Source: JAWSVE01 sp050633885
GTDB taxonomy: Bacteria > Pseudomonadota > Gammaproteobacteria > Pseudomonadales > Cellvibrionaceae
Assembly: GCA_050633885.1 (NCBI GenBank)
Contig: JBOEHK010000002.1
Location: forward strand, 855,873-919,872
Reading direction: 5' to 3'
DNA length: 64,000 bases
Shown in pieces: positions 1 to 9,575 of the stretch. The translations under genes and the position numbers were made by a program. Numbering within the stretch: the first letter of the stretch is position 1; the number at the start of each line of letters is the position of its first letter. The notes beneath the pieces were generated by a model, which saw only the letters and a program-made list of their open reading frames with translations, did not search any database and was not told the DNA's origin.

Positions 1-2
1 TT

Positions 3-1475
3 GACCCTTTTGTTCTTTGGAATGCTAATAATACTAAAAATTTATATTTTGCTATTGCCGGTAAGCTTGATGATGTTGACGCTGCGACAGCAGAGTCTAA
101 AAGGTTTGCGAGTCGCTGGAGCTTTCCGAAGGGAGGGTTAGCGCAGTTTGAAATTGCTTATTCCCACCTTTTGGCAGGAGACGCTGATTCTGCAAAGGCA
201 TCAATGGAAAATATAAGGGCTGAGAATTTAGAGAAAACGTTAGAAAAAGCAGTCTACCAAGTCTGTCAGGGGTGGTATCTTTGTGAAGTTGAAGAATATG
301 AAAAAGCCATATCGGTATTAGAGTCAGCTAAAAAAGATTGTGAACAGACAGGCTATGTTCTTGGTCTACATATATGTAATTATTTACAAGTTTTTGCTCA
401 TGCAGATCCTCCTGACACAGAAACCCCAGACTTTTTTTTGAATCAATTAAAAACTATTCAGCAATATACTTTTTCTAAACATTTAGAGCTAAAAGTCTTG
501 TTAGCTGAGGCATGGTTAAGCCTTAAAAATAATGATGTGAATTGTACAGCCAATGAGAAAGTAAGGCTGGCTCTTGTTTTTGCAAGAGAAAATGGAATTA
601 TTAATTACTTTGGGAAACTGAGTAGCATGCTGTCTACAATTTATAGCTACGCGCTGAGTGAAAAAATAGAAATAGAGTATGTATTAAAATTAATCGCAAT
701 CCAGAAAATAAAACCTGATAATTTTGGTCGAGTTTTGCCTGACTGGCCTTGGTCCGTGCGGGTTAGCACGCTAGGTGAGTTCTCGATTATTGTCAATAAT
801 CGTGTGTTAGATCTATCTCGGCAATCGGCTAGGCCTTTACAGTTGTTAAAATTTTTAATCAGTCGTGCTCGTACGCCTATTCCAGTACCAGAGCTGATTG
901 AGTCCTTATGGCCCGAATTAGATGGAGAGAAGGGTGCGAATAACTATAAAGTGACTCTATCAAGATTAAGAAAATTGATTGGAAAAGAAAGTGTCATCCA
1001 AAGCGATAATAAATTATTTCTTAGCAGGTCGCATTGTTGGATAGATGCATGGGTTGTACAAGGACTTGTTAAAAGAACTGAGACTGAAGAGTTTTGGCTA
1101 AATGAACAATTGAATCGTTCCCATCGATTGCTTGAACTGTGTCAAGGTGCTTTTTTACCTAACGACAGCGATTACTGGTTGGTTTCGTATCGTGATGATA
1201 TTCATAAAGATTATCTAAGCTTATTAAGGTCAGTTGCTGAAGGTTTTGTGGAGAATGGAAAGTTTTCAGAAGCTATTGAATTAGGGCACAAGGGTTTATC
1301 GATAGACGATACCAGCGAGCCTATTTATAGCGCTATGATGACGGCATACAATAAATTAAATCAACAGGATGCGGTGAAAAAAATATACCAGCAATACCAA
1401 CAAATACTACAATCAAGATACAGCATAGAGCCTTCGAGTAATATGAAACAGCATTATCAAACCATGATGGTTTAA
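3..1475 (+). CDS. BTAD/SARP-type transcriptional regulator, 5'-truncated by the window edge
   Basis: The frame is open from base 3, so the gene begins left of the window; the in-frame TTG at 171 is not a credible start. The visible protein has a helical, TPR-like first half. Next comes a winged-helix region around the motif VRVSTLGEFSIIVNNRVLDL, with LLKFLISRA and ESLWPELDGEKGANNYKVT as in OmpR/SARP DNA-binding domains. The end is a bacterial transcriptional activator (BTAD) TPR domain (LLELCQGAFLPN ... EAIELGHKGLSIDD). This is the arrangement of large MalT/SARP-like ATPase regulators, whose N-terminal NTPase part would lie upstream. Its target is not visible. The next gene is convergent. Confidence 0.8.
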   Translation, partial: DPFVLWNANNTKNLYFAIAGKLDDVDAATAESKRFASRWSFPKGGLAQFEIAYSHLLAGDADSAKASMENIRAENLEKTLEKAVYQVCQGWYLCEVEEYEKAISVLESAKKDCEQTGYVLGLHICNYLQVFAHADPPDTETPDFFLNQLKTIQQYTFSKHLELKVLLAEAWLSLKNNDVNCTANEKVRLALVFARENGIINYFGKLSSMLSTIYSYALSEKIEIEYVLKLIAIQKIKPDNFGRVLPDWPWSVRVSTLGEFSIIVNNRVLDLSRQSARPLQLLKFLISRARTPIPVPELIESLWPELDGEKGANNYKVTLSRLRKLIGKESVIQSDNKLFLSRSHCWIDAWVVQGLVKRTETEEFWLNEQLNRSHRLLELCQGAFLPNDSDYWLVSYRDDIHKDYLSLLRSVAEGFVENGKFSEAIELGHKGLSIDDTSEPIYSAMMTAYNKLNQQDAVKKIYQQYQQILQSRYSIEPSSNMKQHYQTMMV

Positions 1476-1607
1476 ACTGAAATTCCAAGATACTCAATAC
1501 GAAAAATTAATAGACGCTAAATTATTTACTATTACGAAAGACTGCTATTGTGACAGATTGAAAAGTTTTTACTGGGGTAGCATCGTTAATTGTTTGTAAA
1601 AGATAAG

Positions 1608-2081
1608 TTATAAAAGATATGTTTCGTTGATCGGAATAAAATTATTGGCGGAGTCAATTAACGTGTTTGCTGTTAGAGCAGGAACGCCATAAACAACTGT
1701 ATTTGTATTGTCATCTTTTTTTATTTTTTCTAGTAAAAGATCAAAGTCTCCATCACCAGACAATAAAACCACTGTATCCACATTGTTTGCACAACTCATG
1801 ACGTCGATAGCGATACCCACATCCCAATCCCCCTTGGCTGAGCCATCTGCTCTTTGAAGGAAAGGCTTTAGTTTGACAGTGAAGCCAATTTTTTTGAGAG
1901 CATTTTGAAATTGAAGTTGTTTCTCGTCGCCGCGGTGTATGGCGTAAGCATTTGCGATGACAATATCACCGAGTTTGTTGATTTCATTCCATAGATGACG
2001 ATAGTTAAATTGCCGTTGGAAAGTTTCTTTCGTTGTATAATAAATGTTTTGTACATCTACAAAAATAGCAATTTTATTCAT
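1608..2081 (-). CDS. NYN-domain (LabA/DUF88-like) putative RNase
   Basis: A 157-residue protein of the NYN/PIN-like fold. It begins with the acidic motif IFVDVQNIYY (Asp and Asn typical of the metal site), has KGDWDVGIAIDVM in the middle and VVLLSGDGDFDLLLEKI later. These are the conserved acidic patches of the LabA/DUF88 family, which are predicted metal-dependent RNases. The length is usual for the single-domain family. A GGGAAG-like ribosome site precedes the ATG. It follows rhlE on the same strand 52 bp downstream, so an RNA-metabolism pair is possible; that link is inference. Confidence 0.8.
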   Translation of the reverse strand: MNKIAIFVDVQNIYYTTKETFQRQFNYRHLWNEINKLGDIVIANAYAIHRGDEKQLQFQNALKKIGFTVKLKPFLQRADGSAKGDWDVGIAIDVMSCANNVDTVVLLSGDGDFDLLLEKIKKDDNTNTVVYGVPALTANTLIDSANNFIPINETYLL

Positions 2082-2133
2082 TCGACAGTCTTCCCAATCA
2101 ATGATATTAACTGTGTTTTCTGTTTTTGACGAA

Positions 2134-3501
2134 TTATTTAGGCATCGCTATTGGTTTTCTTCGGCTCTGAGATGATGATTTTTTTTGCGTATTGTTCGAA
2201 TTATTATTTTTCACAGTGTTGTTACTCTTCTTTTTACCATAAGGGCTATTTTTAGAGTCATTGCCACCGTACGTATTTTTTGAACGATTATTTGTTCGTT
2301 TTTTATGATTGTTTTGTGGTTTTTTCGGTGCTCTGACTCGGCGATTGAGATCTGATGCTGGAAGATCATGATCTGGTTCGTAACCGTCTATTATTTCTCG
2401 GGGCAGAATTTTTTGGATCAATCTTTCAATGTCCGAAAGAAGTTTAAACTCATCTGCACTGACTAAAGAAATAGCTTGGCCAGTTGCTCCAGCTCTGCCG
2501 GTGCGCCCGATACGATGAACGTAATCTTCTGGCACATTGGGTAAATCGAAATTGACCACTTGTGGCAGTTGATCAATATCCAAGCCTCTTGCAGCAATAT
2601 CAGTAGCCACTAAAACGCGAACAGTGTTGCGTTTAAAATCTGCAAGCGCTTTTGTGCGAGCGCCTTGGCTTTTGTTTCCGTGAATAGCGGCAGCTTTAAT
2701 TCCACCTTCATTAAGGTAGGTGGTTAACTTATTCGCACCATGTTTTGTTTTACTAAACACCAGTACTTGTTGCCACTGGTTATCGACGATGAGCTCAAGA
2801 AGTAGCGAAGGTTTTTTCTTCTTCTCGACAGGGCATATCCATTGTTTGACGCTTTGGGCCGTGGAATTGGCGGGCGCAACTGAAATTTCTGCAGGGTTGT
2901 TGACTAAACCTTTTGCAAGTTTTCGTATGTCGTCAGAAAAAGTCGCTGAAAATAATAAATTTTGTCTTTTTTGAGGCAATAATTTGATCACTTTTTTAAT
3001 GTCATGAATAAAGCCCATATCAAGCATGCGATCGGCTTCATCCAAAATAAAGACCTCAACTTGGTTAAACTTGACGGCATTTTGATTAAAGAGATCAAGC
3101 AGTCTTCCGGGGGTGGCAACAAGAACATCGACACCTTTTCGAAGCTTCATCATTTGAGGGTTTATTTTGACTCCGCCGAATACAACAGTAGATGTTAATG
3201 GTAAGTGTCGGCTATAAGTAGCGACGCTCTCACCGACCTGTGCAGCGAGCTCACGGGTGGGTGTTAAGATTAATGTTCGAATATGATTTGAACGGACGCG
3301 CTCGCCATTGGAAAGTAGCTCGAGTAACGGGAGGGTAAATCCCGCTGTTTTACCTGTTCCCGTTTGTGCTGCCGCCATGACATCTCGGCCTTCCAGAATA
3401 AAAGGGATAGCTTTTTCTTGTATAGGTGACGGCGTGCTATAACCTTTTTCAGATACAGCTTTCAGAATTGGGTCAGATAAACCGAGGGAGGAAAAACTCA
3501 T
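2134..3501 (-). CDS. rhlE: ATP-dependent RNA helicase RhlE-type (DEAD box)
   Basis: A DEAD-box helicase of 455 residues when started at the ATG at 3501 (MSFSSLGL); the longer frame to 3537 adds 12 unlikely residues. Visible motifs: Q motif (YSTPSPIQEKAIP), Walker A AQTGTGKT, PTRELAAQV, TPGRLLD, DEAD in FILDEADRMLDMGF, SAT, ATDIAARGLDI and HRIGRTGRAG. The C-terminal tail is a long basic Asn/Lys/Ser-rich stretch, as in RhlE proteins, that probably binds RNA. The expected role is RNA unwinding in ribosome assembly and RNA decay in the cytoplasm. GAGAT precedes the chosen start. Confidence 0.93.
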   Translation of the reverse strand: MSFSSLGLSDPILKAVSEKGYSTPSPIQEKAIPFILEGRDVMAAAQTGTGKTAGFTLPLLELLSNGERVRSNHIRTLILTPTRELAAQVGESVATYSRHLPLTSTVVFGGVKINPQMMKLRKGVDVLVATPGRLLDLFNQNAVKFNQVEVFILDEADRMLDMGFIHDIKKVIKLLPQKRQNLLFSATFSDDIRKLAKGLVNNPAEISVAPANSTAQSVKQWICPVEKKKKPSLLLELIVDNQWQQVLVFSKTKHGANKLTTYLNEGGIKAAAIHGNKSQGARTKALADFKRNTVRVLVATDIAARGLDIDQLPQVVNFDLPNVPEDYVHRIGRTGRAGATGQAISLVSADEFKLLSDIERLIQKILPREIIDGYEPDHDLPASDLNRRVRAPKKPQNNHKKRTNNRSKNTYGGNDSKNSPYGKKKSNNTVKNNNSNNTQKKSSSQSRRKPIAMPK

Positions 3502-3780
3502 ATAATATCTCAAATGGAATTGCGACTTGTCTATCAAGTCGCTTTGGCTGCGCAGCTTACCGGATAGGGGCTGCCAGCGCTATTAATTACGGTTATTCCC
3601 ATTATTAATGTTTGGCGAAATTACGGGACTAAAATTGTGAAGATTATAGCGGCAGGGATTAGGCTTGAAGAGGTGAGACGTGTAAAAACAAAAATTTAAC
3701 CGCAAAGCGAGAATTATTTCCTGGCTTAAACGGTTAAGTCGGGAAATAAAAAGCAGTTGCTGGTTTTACCTTTATTAAAT

Positions 3781-6141
3781 TTAACGATTTTCTATTCGAT
3801 TAAAATCAAAAATACCGGATTCAAGTGGTGACATCATCTGTGCTTTTTTATAAAGCTCGTCACTAATTTTCCAAAAATACTGATCTGTTCTCCGTACGCC
3901 AAATCTATCTAAAAGTTGAGAGTAGTCAGCTTCACTTTCAATAGAGCTCATTAATTCAACCATCTCAGGAATTTCTTTTACTGAAACGCTTAATAAGGCA
4001 TTAGGGTAAGCACCGATAAACCCGTTGGCAATTGTTAAGGTGTCTTCATTTTTTAAGTGGCGGTCATCTTCAGAAAACATCGACGTAATATTGGTATATT
4101 TATTATTACTGAGTAATGTTAAAGCGCCGTAGCTTTCGATGTTAATAAAAAGAGATTGCGGAAGTATTGCGGCAGCGATACCTTCCACTTGATTTAATTT
4201 TTTAAGTGCCTCGATTGTCGATTCTGGAAGGTCTGATGCCTGAAGCTCGTACTTTTTGTGCGCTATAGCACCCCCGAGGTGAGTCTTTAATGCTTTGTAT
4301 AACTCCAGTTTGGGTTGTTCTGTTGTATAGCGTTGAGACGTTTTGTCGGCATCTTCTTGAAAGTAAGCTTGAAAGTAATCTTCAACCTCATCAGTGGCAT
4401 TTCGGTACCAATGGCTCACTTCGCTGGCTCGAGCTTCGTCGGGTAAAAATGCAAGAAAATTCATTTCAGATTCCATACGTAAAAAGTCCATATACATTCT
4501 TGTCATAGCCTGATGCGAAACGGTGCCAAACACATCAAAACCGGCGACTAATAAATAATGTATTCTTTCAAGAATGGGGTAATCAATAACCCAAGCCGTT
4601 TGAGGTGGTTCGCCCACAAGCCCCTGTAAAACAGTTGCGCTATCAAAATGCCTAAATACCGTTAGCGCGGCATTTGGATTTTTTTTATCGCCATTCCAGA
4701 TCATTGATAAACTATTTTGATTGGTACCTTCATAGTGTTTTCGAACAAATTCTCCTTTTGCTTTTAGATAGCGCTGTTGTGATTTGGCATAGGTCCGCCA
4801 ATGGCTGATGGACCAAAGGCCGCTTTCAGCCGCTGCTGGCATGCGTAAGTGTTTATCTTGCTTTGATAAAAATTGAGAAAATTCTTTTGTGTTCATTTCG
4901 CTAGGTGTGACAAAGAACACCCAAAAATTATCTTGAATAACATTGAGTGCGATAGAGCCTCTACAGACAGCACCTTTGATAAAATTCATGATGGTGTATT
5001 GACCTTCGTCCAATAAAAACGAATGCCTGATAAAAGCGGGGATTTCCTCGAATGTAATAAATGGATTAGATGCTTTTTCTATTTCATAGCTCGGGAGGTG
5101 AGTAACAGAATAGTCTGTTTCAAAAAACCATTCTGTCCATTTTTGTTTTCTTGCTGCGTCTAACAAGTAAGGCATGTGTGTTTTGTCGATGATGCTGGAG
5201 GGGTCTTTCCATAATCGATAATAAACACGACTTACCTTTGGATCATCGTAGGGGCGTCGAGTGCTAATTCGTTCAATGGATTGTCCGGGTGGTGTCTTCG
5301 AGCGAACTAATTTAAAAAAAGGTGTTTCATTGCCGCTGTCTTCAAAATATATGTGAGCTAGGTATAAGTGTTCAAATAGATAGCGTGAGACAACCCTTTC
5401 TTTTGTGGAGTCCCCGTTCAAAAAAGATTCCCATATTTCGATGTTGTTGAGAATATTTTTTGCTAAAGGTTTAGGTGTTCCTGATTTGGCGCCTTGAGCT
5501 AGCCAAGCATGAAGATCTGTATATTCCTGATCTGGGATGTCTGGCATTCCAAAAGGCATACCCCATAAAGGCTTTTCTTCAGCAAAGCTGTTAAAGTTTT
5601 TGATGGTTGTACACTGTTGTTCTCGCTCTAAAGAAAAGTCAAAAGTGTCCGGTAATATTTTCCCATCGGGTAGCGGGTTTATTTTTTTGAGTTCAAGCAT
5701 TCTCGCCATCAACCCCGCTTCTATGTTTTTTTCTGGAGAGTGCTGGTGTTCATTAATGACAGGGTGAAAATCAATTTCTCGCCATTCTGACGTTGTTTGT
5801 GCATCTTGAAATAACCGTGTTTGTCTTCCTTCCAGTAAACGACGACCGTTATAAACTCGCTCATCAATACCTCCTCGCAGTATCCCTTGATAAGACTCTA
5901 GTTTTAATTGGCAGGGAGCGTCGTAACAGCCATGGCAAACAACACATCGCTTTTCCATGATAGGTCGGATATGTTGTTCGTAAGTAAGGGGTTGAGATTC
6001 TGAAGAAGTGTATTCAAGCGGATCTGAGGAGCCGAATAAGGAATCAAAATTCAGAGCTGAGATGGTAACGCATCCTATCAACAGTACAATGGCGAGACAC
6101 AGAGTTGCGATACGCTTGTTAAAAAGTAATAAGATATTCAT
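3781..6141 (-). CDS. cti: Fatty acid cis/trans isomerase (Cti), periplasmic c-type haem enzyme
   Basis: A 786-residue protein matching the Cti family of Pseudomonas and Vibrio in length and layout. It has an N-terminal hydrophobic signal (about residues 11-30), then a CVVCH haem-c site at residues 66-70 and a second Cys cluster just after it (CYDAPC). The long C-terminal region carries family-like segments such as MRMPAAAESGLWSIS-type and AWVIDYPILERIHYLLVAG. Cti converts cis-unsaturated membrane fatty acids to trans in situ, stiffening membranes under solvent or heat stress. It stands alone, with a degraded cytochrome gene just upstream on the same strand. Confidence 0.88.
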   Translation of the reverse strand: MNILLLFNKRIATLCLAIVLLIGCVTISALNFDSLFGSSDPLEYTSSESQPLTYEQHIRPIMEKRCVVCHGCYDAPCQLKLESYQGILRGGIDERVYNGRRLLEGRQTRLFQDAQTTSEWREIDFHPVINEHQHSPEKNIEAGLMARMLELKKINPLPDGKILPDTFDFSLEREQQCTTIKNFNSFAEEKPLWGMPFGMPDIPDQEYTDLHAWLAQGAKSGTPKPLAKNILNNIEIWESFLNGDSTKERVVSRYLFEHLYLAHIYFEDSGNETPFFKLVRSKTPPGQSIERISTRRPYDDPKVSRVYYRLWKDPSSIIDKTHMPYLLDAARKQKWTEWFFETDYSVTHLPSYEIEKASNPFITFEEIPAFIRHSFLLDEGQYTIMNFIKGAVCRGSIALNVIQDNFWVFFVTPSEMNTKEFSQFLSKQDKHLRMPAAAESGLWSISHWRTYAKSQQRYLKAKGEFVRKHYEGTNQNSLSMIWNGDKKNPNAALTVFRHFDSATVLQGLVGEPPQTAWVIDYPILERIHYLLVAGFDVFGTVSHQAMTRMYMDFLRMESEMNFLAFLPDEARASEVSHWYRNATDEVEDYFQAYFQEDADKTSQRYTTEQPKLELYKALKTHLGGAIAHKKYELQASDLPESTIEALKKLNQVEGIAAAILPQSLFINIESYGALTLLSNNKYTNITSMFSEDDRHLKNEDTLTIANGFIGAYPNALLSVSVKEIPEMVELMSSIESEADYSQLLDRFGVRRTDQYFWKISDELYKKAQMMSPLESGIFDFNRIENR

Positions 6142-6319
6142 AGGTATTCTTCGTTTGTGAGAGAAATATCAAGATAGTCACTGGCTAACAATACAATACG
6201 AAAGAAGTAGGATATCAGATTTACTGAGAATGAATTGGTTCTTGTGAAGAAAATAAACAGGGGCTTAAAACAACCAGTGGAAAGGTTGTTTTAAGCAATG
6301 CGGTGCGACGGTGTGTCGA

Positions 6320-6523
6320 TTATTCTGTTGGAGAGAGCTCTCCAAATTTATTGTCGGTGGGAAGGGCTGGTTTAAATGCAATATGGCAACTTTCACAGAT
6401 TGCTATCATATTATCTCCCGCCCTCCCGACAGCTTCCAAATCTCTCTCTTCGATTGCTGTTAGAGCTTTAGCTTCAGAGTCAGCTAGTTGACTAGAATAT
6501 TCTTGCCAGCGGCTATCAGCGGA
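6320..6523 (-). pseudogene. Remnant of a cytochrome c (c556-like) gene
   Basis: The minus strand is open for 67 codons with no upstream start; a TGA closes the frame at 6524-6526. The conceptual peptide reads like the last third of a c'/c556-type cytochrome: an Ala-rich helix (SEAKALTAIEERDLEAVG), then AICESCHIAFKPALP containing a CxxCH haem site and a short tail. The 5' two thirds, including any signal peptide, are missing. It lies between cti and the M48 gene. The plus-strand reading frame here is only its mirror. Whether it is fully decayed or part of a frameshifted gene cannot be settled by eye. Confidence 0.6.
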
Positions 6524-6605
6524 TCAATACTATTTAATTAAAAAAGGTAAAGTTAAGAATGTCGCGAGAGGTGAATATAATTGGCCGAGAGGAGGTTGAT
6601 GATAA

Positions 6606-7502
6606 TTATTGAGAGGAAGGATACCGAATGGTAATGGGCAGTGGAGTTAAATACGAGTGTTTTTGCTCAGGTGTTAATGCGGTCAACGTGCCGAGCTTTT
6701 TATTAAAATCCTTGATGGCAGCAATTCTTCGGTCGTCCATTGGGTGAGTGGTCAATATTTCGGGTGTTATATTCTTGCCATGTATTTTTTTAAAAATAGA
6801 AAATATTTCATCGGCGCCAATAGCATGCCCATAATGTTGATGTAAGGCTTTCATTGCTTCACTATCGGCTTCTGTTTCTTGATCTCGCCCAAATTTTAAT
6901 GAAGTAATTAGGCCTACATTGCCAACAAGTCCTTGGGAAAAGCTACTGTCTCCAAATCCTGTTAGCGATGCAAGGGCAAGACCGATAGTAATGCCTCTTC
7001 CCAAAGAAACAATGGGATCTCGATGTTTGATATGAGCGATCTCATGACCTAGTACCATTGATAACGCATTTTCTGAAGAAAGCTTTTCTATGAGTCCGCG
7101 GAACATAAAGATGTGTCCGCCAAGTGTTGCGAACGCGTTCACGGTATCATCGTCGATATAATGGACTGTGATAGCCATGCCCTCGGGAAGTTCTTGATGT
7201 ATTGATATTTTATTTGCTAGTTCTTGTAGATAGCTTTCGATTTTTTCATGCTGTCTGTGTTGTTCAGAGTCACTGTCTTTTTTTTCTACATCGAATAATG
7301 TTGAGTTAAATTGTTTGGCTAGTTTAACTTCGGTTTCAAAAGGAATAAAACGTACTAAATACTCAGCAGCAAAAGCTAAAAAGACAACTAAGCAAATGAC
7401 TCCAAGGCTAACAGCCGCTATTAACCACGCAAATTCTTTTAGTGGATGATCTGGAGAAACGTTGATCCCTTCTGGTATTTTAGGGTTGCGATAATTTGTC
7501 AT
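6606..7502 (-). CDS. M48-family membrane-anchored metalloprotease
   Basis: A 298-residue protein with one N-terminal transmembrane segment (about residues 24-46), followed by a peptidase M48 domain. The zinc site HEXXH is seen as VLGHEIAHIKHRD. The downstream glutamate region FGRDQETEADSEAMK matches the third zinc ligand of HtpX/Oma1-like proteases. The active site is expected on the periplasmic side. The gene is 41 bp downstream of a membrane-anchored YbjQ protein and probably in one transcript with it and the second YbjQ gene. The substrate is unknown. The ribosome site is weak. Confidence 0.85.
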   Translation of the reverse strand: MTNYRNPKIPEGINVSPDHPLKEFAWLIAAVSLGVICLVVFLAFAAEYLVRFIPFETEVKLAKQFNSTLFDVEKKDSDSEQHRQHEKIESYLQELANKISIHQELPEGMAITVHYIDDDTVNAFATLGGHIFMFRGLIEKLSSENALSMVLGHEIAHIKHRDPIVSLGRGITIGLALASLTGFGDSSFSQGLVGNVGLITSLKFGRDQETEADSEAMKALHQHYGHAIGADEIFSIFKKIHGKNITPEILTTHPMDDRRIAAIKDFNKKLGTLTALTPEQKHSYLTPLPITIRYPSSQ

Positions 7503-7543
7503 TGTGTTTTATTTTTATCAATTCATTGTCTAATGATCAATCG

Positions 7544-7990
7544 TTATGATTTAGTGAGAGCCGTTCCGTAAGCATACACTTCTACGCTACCGACTTGTTG
7601 TTTCTTGCCTTTATAGATTGAGGCCGTTTCTAATTTGACATTGATGATCGTATCCGCTCCTACGGCTTTAGCTTTTGCTTTCATGCGTAAAATGGCTTCT
7701 CTGCGCGCTCGCTCAATAAGTGATTCGTAAGCACTGACTCTTCCACCCACTAAAGCCCTCAAGCTAGCGGCGATTTTTTTAAAGTAATCTATCGAAATCA
7801 CAACATTTCCGCAGACGAGTGCAGAGTGGCATTTTTCTGTTAAGTCATTTGGATAGCGCTTGGCAAAAGTGAGCACTTCCGATAGCTCGTCTTCTCTTTT
7901 TATAATGGAAGAAAAATGTCGCTTCTCAATCCACCGACCAGAAAGATAACCGATGATTAATAAAATAAGAAAAAAATAAATATTGTACAT
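7544..7990 (-). CDS. YbjQ-family (UPF0145) protein with N-terminal membrane anchor
   Basis: A 148-residue protein. Residues 3-18 are hydrophobic (YIYFFLILLIIGYLSGR-like), and the last ~100 residues form a YbjQ/heavy-metal-binding-like domain. Typical segments are LVGGRVSAYESLIERA, AVGADTIINVKLET and VEVYAYGTAL. Most family members are about 105 residues and soluble; the anchor and a ~35-residue linker are extra here. It lies between a soluble paralogue and an M48 protease. YbjQ proteins form cyclic oligomers in known structures, but their role is not established. Confidence 0.75.
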   Translation of the reverse strand: MYNIYFFLILLIIGYLSGRWIEKRHFSSIIKREDELSEVLTFAKRYPNDLTEKCHSALVCGNVVISIDYFKKIAASLRALVGGRVSAYESLIERARREAILRMKAKAKAVGADTIINVKLETASIYKGKKQQVGSVEVYAYGTALTKS

Positions 7991-8047
7991 AACACAATTC
8001 TTCGGTTTATAAGAAAATATTTAATTGAGATGGTGTTGGCTGAATCA

Positions 8048-8362
8048 TTATTCAAGCACCACAGCCGTTCCATAAGCAAAAAGTTCTGCCGCGCCTGCAG
8101 TGATGGATGATGTGGATAACCTGACGTTGACGACAGCGTTAGCGCCAATGGCTTCTGCTTGTTGCTCCATTCTAGATAACGCTTCTTCCCGAGCTTCTGT
8201 TAACAGTTCAGTATAACCTTTCAGTTCGCCCCCAAAAATGTTCTTAAAGCCGGCCATTAGATCACGGCCAACATGCTTGGCGCGTACAGTGTTTCCTTGA
8301 ACCATGCCAAGGTGTTCTTTGATTCGTCGCCCTGGAATCATTTCGATATTTGTAATTAACAT
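8048..8362 (-). CDS. YbjQ-family (UPF0145) soluble protein
   Basis: The compact family form: 104 residues when started at the ATG at 8362 (MLITNIEMIPGRRI). Conserved pieces are EHLGMVQGNTV, GGELKGYTELLTEAREEAL, AIGANAVVNVRL and AELFAYGTAV. The upstream ATG at 8389 would add nine residues that family members lack. It is first in a likely three-gene transcript with the anchored YbjQ and the M48 protease. The molecular function of the family is unknown. Confidence 0.8.
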   Translation of the reverse strand: MLITNIEMIPGRRIKEHLGMVQGNTVRAKHVGRDLMAGFKNIFGGELKGYTELLTEAREEALSRMEQQAEAIGANAVVNVRLSTSSITAGAAELFAYGTAVVLE

Positions 8363-8573
8363 AGAAGATTGCCTTGTGTTGATAAACAATAAAACGGTAT
8401 AAAATGACTTACCTGTGATTATTGGTGTAATACAGTGTTGTGTCTATGAATAAAATGGTATGTGGTAAAGGTATATCTACCGGCTGGCGTTTTCTATCTT
8501 AGGGTGATCATAGGTGGAGTGATCTATTTTTAAACTCGTTAATACTCATTTAGAATTCAAGTGTTGTGAGAAA

Positions 8574-8620
8574 AATAAAAAAACGGCTCTATATTGGTAA
8601 GGAGCACCATAGAGCCGTAA
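8574..8620 (-). terminator. Intrinsic terminator of the TetR-family gene
   Basis: A 10-bp inverted repeat ACGGCTCTAT ... ATAGAGCCGT (8583-8592 and 8609-8618). On the minus strand it is followed by a run of seven T, placed 38 bp after the stop of the tetR-type gene. A shorter A-run on the other side gives little support for a second direction. Confidence 0.8.
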
Positions 8621-8657
8621 AAGGTTGAATCAAATATGAGGGTATGAGAGGAAATGT

Positions 8658-9293
8658 TTAAGTGCTAGTTAGCCAGTTATTTTCAAGATTGTTGATAAAT
8701 TCTTTTTTGATGCTTTTTAAATGGATACTTTTTTTATCCGTTAGCCATAGTGTCATCATCCCCCGCAGGCTAGCTATTAAAATGGTCGCTTGTTGTTGAG
8801 GATCTAAATCAGTTCGAATTTCTTCCTTATTGATCGCGTGTTCTATATGAAGCGTCAAGTTTTTAATAGCATGTTCGTTCATGTTGGAAATAAAAGGCTG
8901 TAATGCTTTGTTGGTCATTCCTTCAGAAATAATTAATTGGAAGGCGAGCGTAATATGTGAGTCGTTTGACACACCCCAAAAATATTGGTCAATAACGGCA
9001 TAAACCATATCAAGTCCATCGCAAATATCTGTTTTCTCCTTGAGGTTGCTATTGAATCGAGAGGCGATGTGATTGATGACTGAGATGAGAAGTTCGTTTT
9101 TTTTCCCAAAATGATGACTCGCTATGCCTCGGCTATAACCTGCCATTTCTCCTGCAGCTGCCAGCGTAAGCCCACTCAGCCCTTTGTCGGCGATTAATCG
9201 AGTGGCGGCTTCTGTAATTTTGCGTTCAGCCGTTTCTCGCCTTTCGGTTTGGGTGCGTCGAGACTGGGCTGGCTTAATGGATAAGGACGGCAT
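8658..9293 (-). CDS. TetR/AcrR-family transcriptional regulator
   Basis: A 211-residue regulator from the ATG at 9293 (MPSLSIKPAQ); four further residues are possible from 9305. The N-terminal TetR helix-turn-helix is clear: ITEAATRLIADKGLSGLTLA, AGYSRGIASHHF, then GKKNELLISV. The remainder is the helical ligand/dimer domain. It is divergent from the CMD-PQQ-VOC genes, with a 386-bp shared spacer holding two dyads. Control of that gene set is therefore likely but inferred. It has its own terminator. Confidence 0.85.
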   Translation of the reverse strand: MPSLSIKPAQSRRTQTERRETAERKITEAATRLIADKGLSGLTLAAAGEMAGYSRGIASHHFGKKNELLISVINHIASRFNSNLKEKTDICDGLDMVYAVIDQYFWGVSNDSHITLAFQLIISEGMTNKALQPFISNMNEHAIKNLTLHIEHAINKEEIRTDLDPQQQATILIASLRGMMTLWLTDKKSIHLKSIKKEFINNLENNWLTST

Positions 9294-9402
9294 TGATTCT
9301 CTCAAAGATTTCTTAATGACCCCTTACGGGATAATGGCGCTAACCCTTTTCATATTGGTTAATGGTCATGATTAGCGGCGGCTAATGGTTGTGGGTCATT
9401 GT

Positions 9403-9443
9403 ATTCATAAGATGAATGTAACTTACTGGTTGACCAACAAGTA
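9403..9443. promoter_or_regulatory. Two dyads in the divergent tetR / CMD spacer (candidate operators)
   Basis: 9403-9417 reads ATTCAT-3 nt-ATGAAT. 9424-9443 reads TACT-2-TTG-2-CAA-2-AGTA, a 20-bp interrupted palindrome of the size bound by TetR dimers. Both lie about 110-150 bp upstream of the tetR-type start and 240-280 bp upstream of the CMD gene. The rest of the 9294-9679 spacer holds the 12-bp tandem repeat listed separately and no gene. The regulatory role is inferred. Confidence 0.4.
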
Positions 9444-9575
9444 TGTTATTCAGATAATAGCGTCTTGTCATCATTATTTTGAGTGACAAACCCATAAATA
9501 TAATAAATGAACATACATTGCTTCAACTGATCTCATTACTAATCAATTCGTTGAGCTTTTGGTTCTTCTCTTTTT

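Noticed and set aside
6303..6491. A 62-codon plus-strand frame
   Set aside because: It mirrors the cytochrome remnant on the other strand, which has the meaningful CxxCH reading.
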